Source: Lachnospiraceae bacterium (GTDB lineage: Bacteria; Bacillota; Clostridia; Lachnospirales; Lachnospiraceae). From it: DNA of 64,000 nucleotides. This document shows positions 37,586 through 45,824 of the stretch, piece by piece. The stretch's first letter is position 1. Every line of letters starts with the position of its first letter. A model generated the notes under the pieces. That model did no database searches. It was not told the DNA's origin and worked only from the letters and a program-made list of their open reading frames with translations. The stretch is taken from the NCBI GenBank assembly GCA_022791815.1, contig JAAVZU010000035.1, positions 1 to 64,000 on the forward strand, given 5' to 3'. Position numbers and translations under genes: made by a program.

Positions 37586-38070
37586 TTAAGTTATAGTAAT
37601 AAATTTTGAGATTATGATTTAATATATGCAACATGTGTTTGTGTTTTAGTCATATAAATTGAATTTTTACTTCTTACTATATATTATAGTATATGTTGGT
37701 AATGGATGAATGATATGGCTGAATCGTAACAATTTGGGGAGTAATATATAATAGCATCTGCTATAGTAAATATAGTAGATGCTATATTTTTTATATCATA
37801 GAAAAGTGTTCTGTATCTCCTATGATATAAAAAATAATTATGTATATTTGCAGAAGTGGTTAATATTGTTTTGCAATAAAGGGATATAGATTCGGATTCT
37901 AACATTAAGAATTTTGTATAAAATGACGATAATCATACTATATAAATGTAGATGTTGATTACAAGGATGTGTAGTATGTAGTAATCAACTGTTATTCATA
38001 ATAGTATGAGGGATTATAGAAGAGGGAATTTTATATTTGGAAGCTCATAAGAGAATACGGAGGGAAAAAG
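37586..38070. other. Long AT-rich intergenic region before the glycan cluster
   Basis: About 485 bp. It contains the terminator at 37751-37794. The right half is very AT-rich and probably carries the promoter of the glycan operon, but no clear promoter could be chosen. No gene was seen. Confidence 0.55.
37751..37794 (+). terminator. Terminator-like hairpin after flagellin 3
   Basis: ATAGCATCTGCTATA and TATAGTAGATGCTAT pair, followed by ATTTTTTAT. Confidence 0.75.
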
Positions 38071-39063
38071 ATGTTAAATAATAGTGTAATTTTAGTAACA
38101 GGAGGAACTGGTTCTTTTGGTAAGAAGTTTTTGGAGATGGTTTTTGAAAAATATAATCCTGCAAAGGTTATTATATATTCCAGAGATGAGTTTAAGCAAA
38201 GTGTTATGAAAACAGATTTTGCGGATAAGGTAGATATGAGTAAGGTTCGTTTCTTTATTGGTGATGTTAGAGATAAAGAGCGTTTATATCGTGCATTTAA
38301 TGGTGTGGATTATGTGATACATGCAGCAGCTATGAAGCAGGTGCCAACTTGTGAATATAACCCAATGGAGGCAATTAAGACAAATATTCATGGAGCACAA
38401 AATGTTATTGATGCAGCATTAGACAGAGGTGTAAAGAAAGTTGTTGCACTTTCCACTGATAAAGCAGTAAACCCTATTAATTTATATGGTGGTACAAAGT
38501 TAGTGTCTGATAAGTTATTTACAGCAGCAAATGCTTATAGTGGTGTACAGGGAACTACTTTTTCTGTAGTACGATATGGAAATGTAGCAGGAAGCCGTGG
38601 ATCTGTTATTCCGATTTTTCAGAAGATTATTGAGAATGGAGGAACAGAGCTTCCAATTACAGACAGCCGTATGACCAGATTTTGGATTACTTTGGAGCAG
38701 GGAGTGGAACTGGTTTTTAAAGCATTGGAAGAGTCTAAGGGAGGAGAGACATATATTTCTAAAATTCCATCTTTCCATATTAACGATTTGGCTTATGCAA
38801 TGTTACCAGATTGCAAAATCAAAGAAATCGGTATTCGTGAGGGTGAAAAATTACATGAAGTTATGGTTACAAAGGATGATTGTAGAAGCACCTATGAATA
38901 TGATAAACATTATATTATTTATCCAAATTATGAATGGTGGAGCAAATCAAAATATTTTACACCAGGTGGTAAATTAGTAGAAGATGAATTTGAATATAAT
39001 TCAGGAAATAATGTGGAGTGGCTTGGAGTAGAGGAAATTAGAGAAGCGTTAAAGCATATATAA
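38071..39063 (+). CDS. pseB: UDP-GlcNAc 4,6-dehydratase-like enzyme (PseB/FlaA1 type)
   Basis: A 330-aa short-chain dehydrogenase. NAD-binding TGGTGSFG (10-17), AAMKQVPTCEYNPMEAIKTN and the catalytic STDKAVNPINLYGGTK with Tyr and Lys are those of the single-domain UDP-GlcNAc 4,6-dehydratases that start pseudaminic or related sugar synthesis. In this cluster the later Pse enzymes (PseC, H, G, I, F) are absent, so the product may be a different 6-deoxy sugar, or the rest lies elsewhere. It opens the operon that follows flagellin 3. Confidence 0.88.
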   Translation: MLNNSVILVTGGTGSFGKKFLEMVFEKYNPAKVIIYSRDEFKQSVMKTDFADKVDMSKVRFFIGDVRDKERLYRAFNGVDYVIHAAAMKQVPTCEYNPMEAIKTNIHGAQNVIDAALDRGVKKVVALSTDKAVNPINLYGGTKLVSDKLFTAANAYSGVQGTTFSVVRYGNVAGSRGSVIPIFQKIIENGGTELPITDSRMTRFWITLEQGVELVFKALEESKGGETYISKIPSFHINDLAYAMLPDCKIKEIGIREGEKLHEVMVTKDDCRSTYEYDKHYIIYPNYEWWSKSKYFTPGGKLVEDEFEYNSGNNVEWLGVEEIREALKHI

Positions 39064-39187
39064 TACTTGAAGGAAAGATGAAAATATAGTAGACAATAAT
39101 TGTGTACATAATCGTAACTAATGAAATTGTCATAGACAAAAGTACACGAACTATAAGTTACGGAAATGTTTTCTTGAGGGGAATAAT

Positions 39188-40342
39188 ATGGATTATATTA
39201 GACATACAAAGGCTCTGGATGAGTTATATCATAATTTAGATAAGATGATCGAAAAAAATCTTTTTGATAAAAAATATGTCGTTATGTTTGGGTGCAATAA
39301 GATAGCAGGAATGATTATTTACTATTTACAACAGAAGAATATTAAAGTAAATAGCATTGTTGACAATAATAAAAATAACTGTGGACAAATGTTTATGGAT
39401 GTTTTGGTGTCAGCACCTCAAGAAGTTTTGGGGACATTTCGAAAAGATGTGCTTGTTTTAATTGCATCTGGTTTTCAGGCAGAAATGATTAAACAGCTAG
39501 AAGACATGGGGTATAAGAACAATGACCATATAAGAAAAGTAATTGATCTTCCTATGTTGATGAACGATTATAGTTTTGTTCAAAGAGATAATTTTGAAGA
39601 ATTAAATAGAGATGAAGTAAGAAATAGTCAGCTTCGTTGTTTAAAAAAAGTAAAGTCTATTTGTGAAAGTAATAATATAAGATATTTTTTATGTGGAGGA
39701 ACTCTCCTTGGTGCTGCACGTCATCAGGGATATATACCATGGGATGATGATATAGATATTTTTATTGTTTTAAAAGATTGGGAAAAGTTTTCTAAGTTGG
39801 TTAAGGAAAATGATGAATTTGGATTTATTAGTTTTATGGGGGAAGATGACTATTATGATGATATGGGATTATTTTATGATAAGACTAATATATGTGATGC
39901 CAATCATTTTCCTATGCAGACTACAGCAGGAATAAGCATTGATGTTATGCCTTTAATTGGATTGCCTGATACACAGGAGGCTATAAAGGAATATGCGATG
40001 GAATTGAAGAATCAAAACAGCAAAGTACAAAATACATTGTATGATTTAAGTAAATGTAAATGTGAGCGTAAAAAACTTTATGAGTTAATGTTAAGATATG
40101 ACTATGATACAAGTAAGAATGTAGGTCATATTTTAGGACCATATTTTATGAAAGAAGTCCGCCCTAAAGAATGGTTTGAGAAAACTGTATATTTAAAGTT
40201 TGAAGATGAAGAATATGCTGCTCCTATTGGCTATGACAATTATTTAAGAAAATTGTATGGGGATTATATGCAATTACCTCCAGAAGATAAACGTGTAGGA
40301 CATCACTATTTTCGGGCATATAAGAAGAAGGAGGGGCTATAA
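39188..40342 (+). CDS. LicD-family phosphotransferase with N-terminal Rossmann-like module
   Basis: A 384-aa protein. Residues 25-125 form a nucleotide-binding-like module (YVVMFGCNKIAGMIIYYLQQ, VNSIVDNNKNNCGQMF). Residues 140-384 form a LicD domain with the hallmark LCGGTLLGAARHQGYIPWDD and DIDIF. LicD proteins move phosphocholine or similar phospho-groups from CDP-linked donors to glycans. A cytidylyltransferase lies two genes on, consistent with a CDP-activated donor. The stop abuts the TTG start of the next gene. Confidence 0.87.
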   Translation: MDYIRHTKALDELYHNLDKMIEKNLFDKKYVVMFGCNKIAGMIIYYLQQKNIKVNSIVDNNKNNCGQMFMDVLVSAPQEVLGTFRKDVLVLIASGFQAEMIKQLEDMGYKNNDHIRKVIDLPMLMNDYSFVQRDNFEELNRDEVRNSQLRCLKKVKSICESNNIRYFLCGGTLLGAARHQGYIPWDDDIDIFIVLKDWEKFSKLVKENDEFGFISFMGEDDYYDDMGLFYDKTNICDANHFPMQTTAGISIDVMPLIGLPDTQEAIKEYAMELKNQNSKVQNTLYDLSKCKCERKKLYELMLRYDYDTSKNVGHILGPYFMKEVRPKEWFEKTVYLKFEDEEYAAPIGYDNYLRKLYGDYMQLPPEDKRVGHHYFRAYKKKEGL

Positions 40343-41410
40343 TTGAATAACTTTTTTTACAGAGATGCAGAAGAAGCGGCCAATTCTATTAATAAAATAG
40401 CTGGGGAGTTACAAGGGAAAACAATTCTGGTCACTGGTGCTACAGGCATGTTGGGTATACAAACTGTAAATGTATTGTTATATCTAAAAAAAGAGAAACA
40501 AATGGATTTAAAGATTATAGCTTTAGTTAGAGATAAGACAAAGTTTGTCTCTTTATTTTCCGAGGAGGACAGAAAAGAAATTGTAATAATTACCCATGAT
40601 TTTTCAAATTTGAATAAGGTTCCAGATATTGAAACCGACTACATTATTCATACAGTTGCAGTTACAGGAGGAAGTAAACAGCATGTTGACAAGCCAGTAA
40701 CAACGATTTATACAGCATTAAGCAGTATGTATCAGATATTGGAGATGGCAAAACGTATAAAAGTAAAAGGGATGGTATTTTTATCTTCTTTAGAAGTGTA
40801 TGGAAAAACAGATAAGGAGAAAATGTCTATTTCAGAACAAGATTATGGATATATTGATCCTGTAAATGTACGAAGCAGTTATTCAGAAAGTAAGAGAATG
40901 TGTGAAACAATGTGTGTTTCTTATGCAAAACAATTTCAGATTCCTATTTTTATTGCTAGATTAACTGCAACATTTGGTGTAGGTACAAGATTTGATGACA
41001 ATCGGGTATTTGCCCAATTTGCAAGAAGTATTGTAAAAAATGAAGATATTGTGCTGAAGTCAACAGGTGAGACTGTACGAAACTATTGTTATGTGAATGA
41101 TGCAGTAGCAGCAATTTTTTATATTTTATTACAAGGTAAATCTGGGGAAGCTTATAATGTGGCAAATATGGATACTGCTATTTCCATTAAAGAAATGGCA
41201 GAGCGGATTATTGAGCAAAATCCAGATGCAAAAACTAAATTAATTTTTGACTTGGAAGACGATATACAAAAATTAGGATATAATGAAACTATTATGAAAC
41301 GTCTTGATACAAGGAAATTAGAAAACTTAGGATGGAAACCACAAATAGATATGAATACTATGTTGTGTAGACTGGTTGAATATATGCGGTTTTTGCATAA
41401 TGAGGAATGA
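40343..41410 (+). CDS. NAD-dependent sugar epimerase/dehydratase
   Basis: A 355-aa extended SDR. The NAD motif is TGATGMLG (about 33-40), followed by the catalytic Tyr/Lys in YSESKRMCE and the sugar-binding ETVRNYCYVNDA. It is closest in pattern to UDP-glucuronate decarboxylase and dTDP-glucose dehydratase type enzymes; the exact substrate cannot be told. It starts with TTG immediately after the licD stop behind GGAGGGG, so the two are tightly coupled. Confidence 0.8.
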   Translation: MNNFFYRDAEEAANSINKIAGELQGKTILVTGATGMLGIQTVNVLLYLKKEKQMDLKIIALVRDKTKFVSLFSEEDRKEIVIITHDFSNLNKVPDIETDYIIHTVAVTGGSKQHVDKPVTTIYTALSSMYQILEMAKRIKVKGMVFLSSLEVYGKTDKEKMSISEQDYGYIDPVNVRSSYSESKRMCETMCVSYAKQFQIPIFIARLTATFGVGTRFDDNRVFAQFARSIVKNEDIVLKSTGETVRNYCYVNDAVAAIFYILLQGKSGEAYNVANMDTAISIKEMAERIIEQNPDAKTKLIFDLEDDIQKLGYNETIMKRLDTRKLENLGWKPQIDMNTMLCRLVEYMRFLHNEE

Positions 41411-41431
41411 AAATGATTTAGGGGGGATGAT

Positions 41432-41881
41432 ATGACAAAAAAGAAGTATAAAAGAGGTTATACAGTTGGAACTTATGACTTATTCCATATAGGTCACTTA
41501 AATTTATTTCGGAATGCGAAAAAATATTGTGATGAGTTAATTGTTGCTGTGCATTCGGACGAATGGGTTTACCAATGTAAAAAAAGAGAAACAGTAATTC
41601 CACTTACAGAACGTATGGAGATTATTAGAGAACTTCGATGTGTGGATGAAGTTGTGAGAAATGATGGATTAAGTAAATTAGACGCATGGGAAAAATATAA
41701 ATTTGATGTTGCATTTATTGGTGAGGACTGGAAAGGAACGGAAGTCTGGAATAAGATAGAAAGCGAGTTAAATTCTGTAGGGGTAGAAGTTATATATATT
41801 CCATGTACAAATGGTATTTCAACTACCGATATTAGAGAAAAAATCGCAAAAGGGAACAATAAAAAAATCGAAAATAAATAA
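41432..41881 (+). CDS. Cytidylyltransferase (TagD/GCT-like)
   Basis: A 149-aa nucleotidyltransferase. The HxGH motif is H19-I-G-H22 within VGTYDLFHIGHLNLF, and the C-terminal signature ISTTDIR is present. The family couples CTP to glycerol-3-phosphate, phosphoethanolamine or similar small phospho-alcohols. Here it probably makes the CDP-donor used by the LicD protein. GLSKLDAWEKYKFDVAFIGE is the conserved middle of TagD relatives. Substrate is inferred only as a small phospho-compound. Confidence 0.83.
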   Translation: MTKKKYKRGYTVGTYDLFHIGHLNLFRNAKKYCDELIVAVHSDEWVYQCKKRETVIPLTERMEIIRELRCVDEVVRNDGLSKLDAWEKYKFDVAFIGEDWKGTEVWNKIESELNSVGVEVIYIPCTNGISTTDIREKIAKGNNKKIENK

Positions 41882-41913
41882 TTGATAAATGGAAAAGTGC
41901 AGGGGGAAATGAT

Positions 41914-43497
41914 ATGAAATCAATACGATTATTAGATTGCACACTTCGGGATGGGGGATATATTAACCAGTGGAATTTTGGAGAGAAATCTATTAGGGAA
42001 ATTATACATAGATTAGTGTTATCCAAAGTTGAAGTAATTGAGTGCGGTTACTTGCAGGAGAATACTAATTTTGGTTTAGATTATACTATATTTTCTGATT
42101 TGGATTTTGTATCAACTAATTTATGCCAGAAATATCAGCAACAGGAGTTTGCCTGTATGATAAATTTTGGTGACTATTCATTAGCGGCATTGCACAGGCA
42201 GTCAATTCCAGATAATTTAATTTTACGAATAGCATTTCACAAGCAAGATTGGATAGAAGCACTAAATTTTTGTAAAGAATTGGTAGAGGATGGAAGAAGA
42301 GTATTTGTCCAACCAATGGGAACCTTAAATTATACTGACTTTGAAATTTTAGAGCTTATTCAGAAAGTAAATGAAATAAAACCAGAAGCCTTTTATATCG
42401 TAGATAGTTTTGGTACATTAGAAATTAGGGATTTCCGAAGGTTATTGGCATTGGCAGAGCATAATCTGGATTCAGAAATTATCTTGGGGTATCACTCTCA
42501 TAATAATAAACAACAGGCTTACAGTAATTCACAATATATGTTAGAGACCATTGAAAAACATGCTGCCATTATAGATGCTTCTATTTTTGGAATGGGACGG
42601 GGAGCTGGAAATTTAAGTGAAGAGTTATTTGCAGAATATCTGAATATGGTATATCAAAAAGAATATAAGATAGTTTATATGCTGGAGATTATGGATTTGT
42701 ACCTAAATCGAATCTATATGGAGAATCCATGGGGATATCAATTGCCATATTATTTGTCTGCAAAATACAATTGTCATCCTAACTATGCTACATTTTTTTC
42801 CAAAAAAAACAGTTTAACAGTTTCTGATATAGATGAGATATTTTCAGGAATGAATGAATTTGAAAAGATGCACTATTCAAAAGAAACAGCACAAAAAATA
42901 TATGATAATTATCAAAGGAATCAGGTTGATGATGAGGAACTGAGAACATATTTGCTTTCAGAATTTATAGGAAAGGAGATATTGATACTTGGACCTGGAA
43001 AATCACTTTCTACATATCAAAAAGAGATTCATTTATATATTAAGGAGAAACAGCCTGTTATCATTGCACTTAATTTTGTTCCAGAACATTATCCATATTC
43101 TTACGTTTTTTGTACAAACTTAAAACGTTGGGATGCCGTTAAGAATGTAGATGATAAGCAATTAGTTATTACATCCAATATACATAAATGTGGGAAACAC
43201 AATATGATACTGGATTATGAGAAGATTAAGTGTAATACAGCAGAAATATCAGACAATGTTGCAATTATGTTATTTAATCTTTTTATTCAGTTAGGAATTA
43301 CCAGTGTACAATGTGCTGGGTTAGATGGTTTTAGTGCATCTATGGAAGAAAACTTCGTGGATCCTGCCATGAGCTTAGGTTCAAATGTGCAAACAAAGAT
43401 GTTAAAAAATAAATTTATTGCAGAAGAAATCAAAGAATGTAGAAAAAAAATGAACATTGGATTTATTACACCAACAAAATATGAAAGGGAAAATTAG
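41914..43497 (+). CDS. DRE-TIM aldolase fused to a Maf-like domain
   Basis: A 527-aa two-domain protein. Residues 1-300 are an HMGL-like TIM barrel: the divalent-metal/DRE motif is LLDCTLRDGGYIN and the metal His pair is GYHSHNN. Residues about 350-520 differ: EILILGPGKSLSTYQ, VIIALNFVPEHYPYSYVFCT and VQCAGLDGFSA recall the GxGxSL and xGxDxx ends of the DUF115/MptE and GT42 sialyltransferase fold, as in the Maf protein at 33938. The barrel could make a keto-acid building block and the second domain could transfer or bind it; this is inference. It is the fifth gene of the glycan operon. Confidence 0.72.
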   Translation: MKSIRLLDCTLRDGGYINQWNFGEKSIREIIHRLVLSKVEVIECGYLQENTNFGLDYTIFSDLDFVSTNLCQKYQQQEFACMINFGDYSLAALHRQSIPDNLILRIAFHKQDWIEALNFCKELVEDGRRVFVQPMGTLNYTDFEILELIQKVNEIKPEAFYIVDSFGTLEIRDFRRLLALAEHNLDSEIILGYHSHNNKQQAYSNSQYMLETIEKHAAIIDASIFGMGRGAGNLSEELFAEYLNMVYQKEYKIVYMLEIMDLYLNRIYMENPWGYQLPYYLSAKYNCHPNYATFFSKKNSLTVSDIDEIFSGMNEFEKMHYSKETAQKIYDNYQRNQVDDEELRTYLLSEFIGKEILILGPGKSLSTYQKEIHLYIKEKQPVIIALNFVPEHYPYSYVFCTNLKRWDAVKNVDDKQLVITSNIHKCGKHNMILDYEKIKCNTAEISDNVAIMLFNLFIQLGITSVQCAGLDGFSASMEENFVDPAMSLGSNVQTKMLKNKFIAEEIKECRKKMNIGFITPTKYEREN

Positions 43498-43499
43498 GA

Positions 43500-44513
43500 A
43501 TGTGTTCTAACTACATAAATAAGGAATTTTGTGCATCTTTAATAGATAAAAAAGTATATATCTGGGGTGCATGGGAAAGAGGACGATTTATACAGTGTGA
43601 ACTGTTAAAATATGGAATAGACATTGAAGGCTATATAGATTCTGATAAGAAAAAGGAAAGATATGGTGTACCCGAGAAAAAAGTAAGTATACCTATAATT
43701 TTACAAGAAAAAGAATGTTTTGTGATTGTTTCCTTAGCAGAACATGATAGTGTGTATAATTTGTTGGAACAGTATGGATATAAGGAGTATAGGGATTATA
43801 TTTATCCTGCAAAGGATATCCAACTTAGTAATATAAAGCATAATTACTTGGATTTTTATGGAAATAGGATTGAGGGAAACATAGACAAGGCAAATGTTAC
43901 AATAGGAGGTTCATCTGAACTTATTATAGGAAAAAATGTAAAAATAGCAGATGGTGTAGAAATCAATGTAGGATGGAATTCTAAGGTTATTATAAAAGAC
44001 AATGCAAGTATTGATAAAAATGTAAGCATCAGTGCCTTAGAAAATTCTTATATAGAAATTGGAAAGAAGACGCAGATTTCTTCTGGTGGGCATTTTCGGG
44101 CAACTGGTGGGTCTTTTATTTCGTTTGGTGATAAATGTAGACTAGGTATGTCTTTGATTTTAAGATTGGATCACAATGCCAGATTTGTATGTGGAGAGGA
44201 TTGTTTATTTTCTTATGATATTAAAATAAGAGCCAATCAAGGACATAGTATATTTGATTTAGCAAACAATAAAGTAATGCAAGATCCAAATTTTAGTAAA
44301 ATAGGCAACCATGTGTGGATTGGAATGGGAGTATCTATTTTACCAGGAGCTGATATAGGAGACCATTGTATTATTGGTGCAGAAAGTATGGTTAATAAAA
44401 AATTTGAGGGTTATCAGACTATTGCAGGAATACCAGCAAAAGTGATACGGGAACAAACTGATTGGACATACGAAGTACAATCCTATGAAGAATATATAAA
44501 GAGTGTAAAATAA
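43500..44513 (+). CDS. Hexapeptide acyltransferase with N-terminal Rossmann-like module
   Basis: A 337-aa protein. The first 100 residues (KVYIWGAWERGRFIQCELLK, IEGYIDSDKKK) form a nucleotide-binding-like module similar in layout to the front of the LicD protein. The rest is a left-handed beta helix ending in the WbbJ/LacA-type sequence KIGNHVWIGMGVSILPGADI, DHCIIGAESMV and IAGIPAKVIRE. It probably O- or N-acetylates a sugar made by the cluster. It starts 2 bp after the aldolase stop and is last before a terminator-like hairpin. Confidence 0.85.
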   Translation: MCSNYINKEFCASLIDKKVYIWGAWERGRFIQCELLKYGIDIEGYIDSDKKKERYGVPEKKVSIPIILQEKECFVIVSLAEHDSVYNLLEQYGYKEYRDYIYPAKDIQLSNIKHNYLDFYGNRIEGNIDKANVTIGGSSELIIGKNVKIADGVEINVGWNSKVIIKDNASIDKNVSISALENSYIEIGKKTQISSGGHFRATGGSFISFGDKCRLGMSLILRLDHNARFVCGEDCLFSYDIKIRANQGHSIFDLANNKVMQDPNFSKIGNHVWIGMGVSILPGADIGDHCIIGAESMVNKKFEGYQTIAGIPAKVIREQTDWTYEVQSYEEYIKSVK

Positions 44514-44607
44514 GTATCTGGATATCTTGGAGTACAGTTTATGTCTTTATTGGGAATTTCGGAAAATGGTATTGTTTTAAGTAAGAAAAAGGATAAGACT
44601 AGAAAGT

Positions 44608-44641
44608 AAAACAAGGAGCCGCTAATGTGACTCCTTGTTTC
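44608..44641 (+). terminator. Terminator hairpin after the glycan operon
   Basis: AAACAAGGAG and CTCCTTGTTT pair around a 14-nt loop. Confidence 0.7.
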
Positions 44642-44648
44642 ATTCCGA

Positions 44649-44906
44649 CTAGCCATTTGCTTCTAAGATTTTACGAAGCCGTTCAGCTTCTTCTATAGCT
44701 AGTCTGGTTTGTTTCTTGGATTGTTTAGCTTCATCAAATTCTATAAATATCAATCTAGCCACCTCCGAACTATGTTTTTCCCAAATATCTTTCATAATAT
44801 CCTGTTTGACACAGTATTCTATAGCTTTATCTATAGCAGTTGATAAATCACCATCTTCATTGTATTCCTTTACTTTTTTAACAAAAGCAGAATAATCAAG
44901 ACTATA
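44649..44906 (-). pseudogene. Remnant of an Rpn-type PD-(D/E)XK nuclease/transposase-like gene
   Basis: On the minus strand a frame without a start reads YSLDYSAFVKKVKEYNEDGD, then STAIDKAIEYCVKQDIMKDI and EKHSSEVARLIFIEFDEAK before a stop. This is the conserved C-terminal stretch of Rpn-family recombination-promoting nuclease/transposase-like proteins, abundant in Lachnospiraceae. The N-terminal catalytic part is absent: the frame is closed by a stop at 44907-44909. It is a truncated relic. Confidence 0.65.
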
Positions 44907-44925
44907 TTATAGACCAAGAGGAGGT

Positions 44926-45180
44926 GAATCGTTACGGCAAGACAGGTAGCAATTGGGATTCAAAATTTTGAAAAAATAAGGCTGGATATGGAACAACAGC
45001 CTTTGGTTTTACTGAAACAGAAGTTTTTCAAACATTAGAAGAGCAGGGTTTGGAATATATGATGTCATGCTAAAACCTTTGTGTAAGGAGTTAGATGCAA
45101 TAATTATTGAATTTAAGGTGTATCAGTCAAAAAAGGAAAAGGATTTGTATGAAACGCTGGCATCTGCACTTGCACACTCT
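44926..45180 (+). pseudogene. Decayed AAA-ATPase/PD-(D/E)XK nuclease gene (DUF1703 type)
   Basis: Pieces of one family occur in order but in different frames: ARQVAIGIQNFEKI, then GTTAFGFTETEVFQTLEEQG, then IYDVMLKPLCKELDAIIIEF with KVYQSKKEKD. In intact members these parts are hundreds of residues apart, so the gene has suffered at least two internal deletions and frame losses. A GGAGGTG site still precedes the front piece. These proteins are accessory, often horizontally moved genes of unknown role. Confidence 0.7.
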
Positions 45181-45211
45181 GTTGTGCAAGTACGTAAGAA
45201 CGACTAAAACA

Positions 45212-45264
45212 GGAGTGGAATTGGGCAATTTATAATGCGAAGCTTACCCAATTCAGTAACAATT
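45212..45264. repeat. Dispersed hairpin repeat, second type, copy 1
   Basis: GTGGAATTGGGCAA and TTACCCAATTCAG form a stem. It is related to 50753-50806 and directly abuts the GTAAC palindrome at 45256. Confidence 0.6.
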
Positions 45265-45287
45265 CGGCCTTCTGGCTGAACTGTTAC
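45256..45287. repeat. Dispersed palindromic repeat, copy 5
   Basis: GTAACAATTCGGCC...GCTGAACTGTTAC hairpin. Confidence 0.8.
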
Positions 45288-45503
45288 GAAACTACAAAAA
45301 AAGATTTCTATCTATTATTGACATGTTTTTGCCTTGTATAAATAATTATTATTTGTTAAAATATGGTATAAATAATAATAAGAGGAAAAAGATGTTACAA
45401 AAATATTACAATAAGAATAAAAAAGTATTACAGTAAGCGAAAATTCCCTATAACAGCGGATTATAGGATTTTGTTAAAAGAAGAAAAATTGTGAAAAAGT
45501 GGT

Positions 45504-45530
45504 TAAGTTTCCAAGAAAACAGGACGATAT
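45504..45530 (+). promoter_or_regulatory. Sigma-D type promoter upstream of the secreted protein
   Basis: TAAG, 15-bp spacer, GACGATAT. The preceding GGTTAAGTTT block equals that of the flagellin 2 promoter. It lies about 295 bp before the gene at 45825, giving a long leader. Confidence 0.7.
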
Positions 45531-45643
45531 AAGTAATAAGTTTACAAGGCTATCAGATAAGATAGTAATAATTACCAAATATTCTTTTGATTTTAAGAGG
45601 AAATTAGAAAGAATGTAGAATGAATATTTTGGGAGGTGTTGGG

Positions 45644-45688
45644 ATGACGAAATATGTAATTCAGATTCTTAGCGAAGATAGCGGTTAA
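45644..45688 (+). CDS. Possible leader peptide, 14 aa
   Basis: ATG behind GGGAGGTG opens a 14-codon frame (MTKYVIQILSEDSG) that ends in TAA. It lies inside the long leader of the secreted-protein gene. A frame shifted by one continues as AVKKIFAKLIT, so it could also be the relic of a larger gene. No function is claimed. Confidence 0.3.
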   Translation: MTKYVIQILSEDSG

Positions 45689-45779
45689 GAAAATCTTTGC
45701 TAAATTAATTACGTGAAAGTGGATGATACAAAGAAACTTACCATTTGTACAGACCGCTGGATGTGAGACAACGATAACC

Positions 45780-45817
45780 GCGTTCAAGGATGAACGCAAG
45801 GGGTAATGTAAGGAGGA
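45780..45817 (+). promoter_or_regulatory. Predicted CsrA double site before the secreted-protein gene
   Basis: GCGTTCA and TGAACGC form a perfect 7-bp stem with an AGGA tetraloop (45787-45790). The Shine-Dalgarno AAGGAGGA (45810-45817) follows 24 nt later. The layout equals that of the flagellin 2 leader. Confidence 0.7.
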
Positions 45818-45824
45818 CGATTAT

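Noticed and set aside
45593-45799. Minus-strand 68-aa frame opposite the leader of the 45825 gene
   Set aside because: No ribosome site or family pattern; it overlaps the promoter and the CsrA-like hairpin and is best seen as a shadow.
45640-45810. c-di-GMP-type riboswitch in the leader of the secreted protein
   Set aside because: A GGAUG-type hairpin drew attention, but the conserved GCAAAG-type core and tetraloop receptor of GEMM-I were not found. The hairpin fits a CsrA site better.
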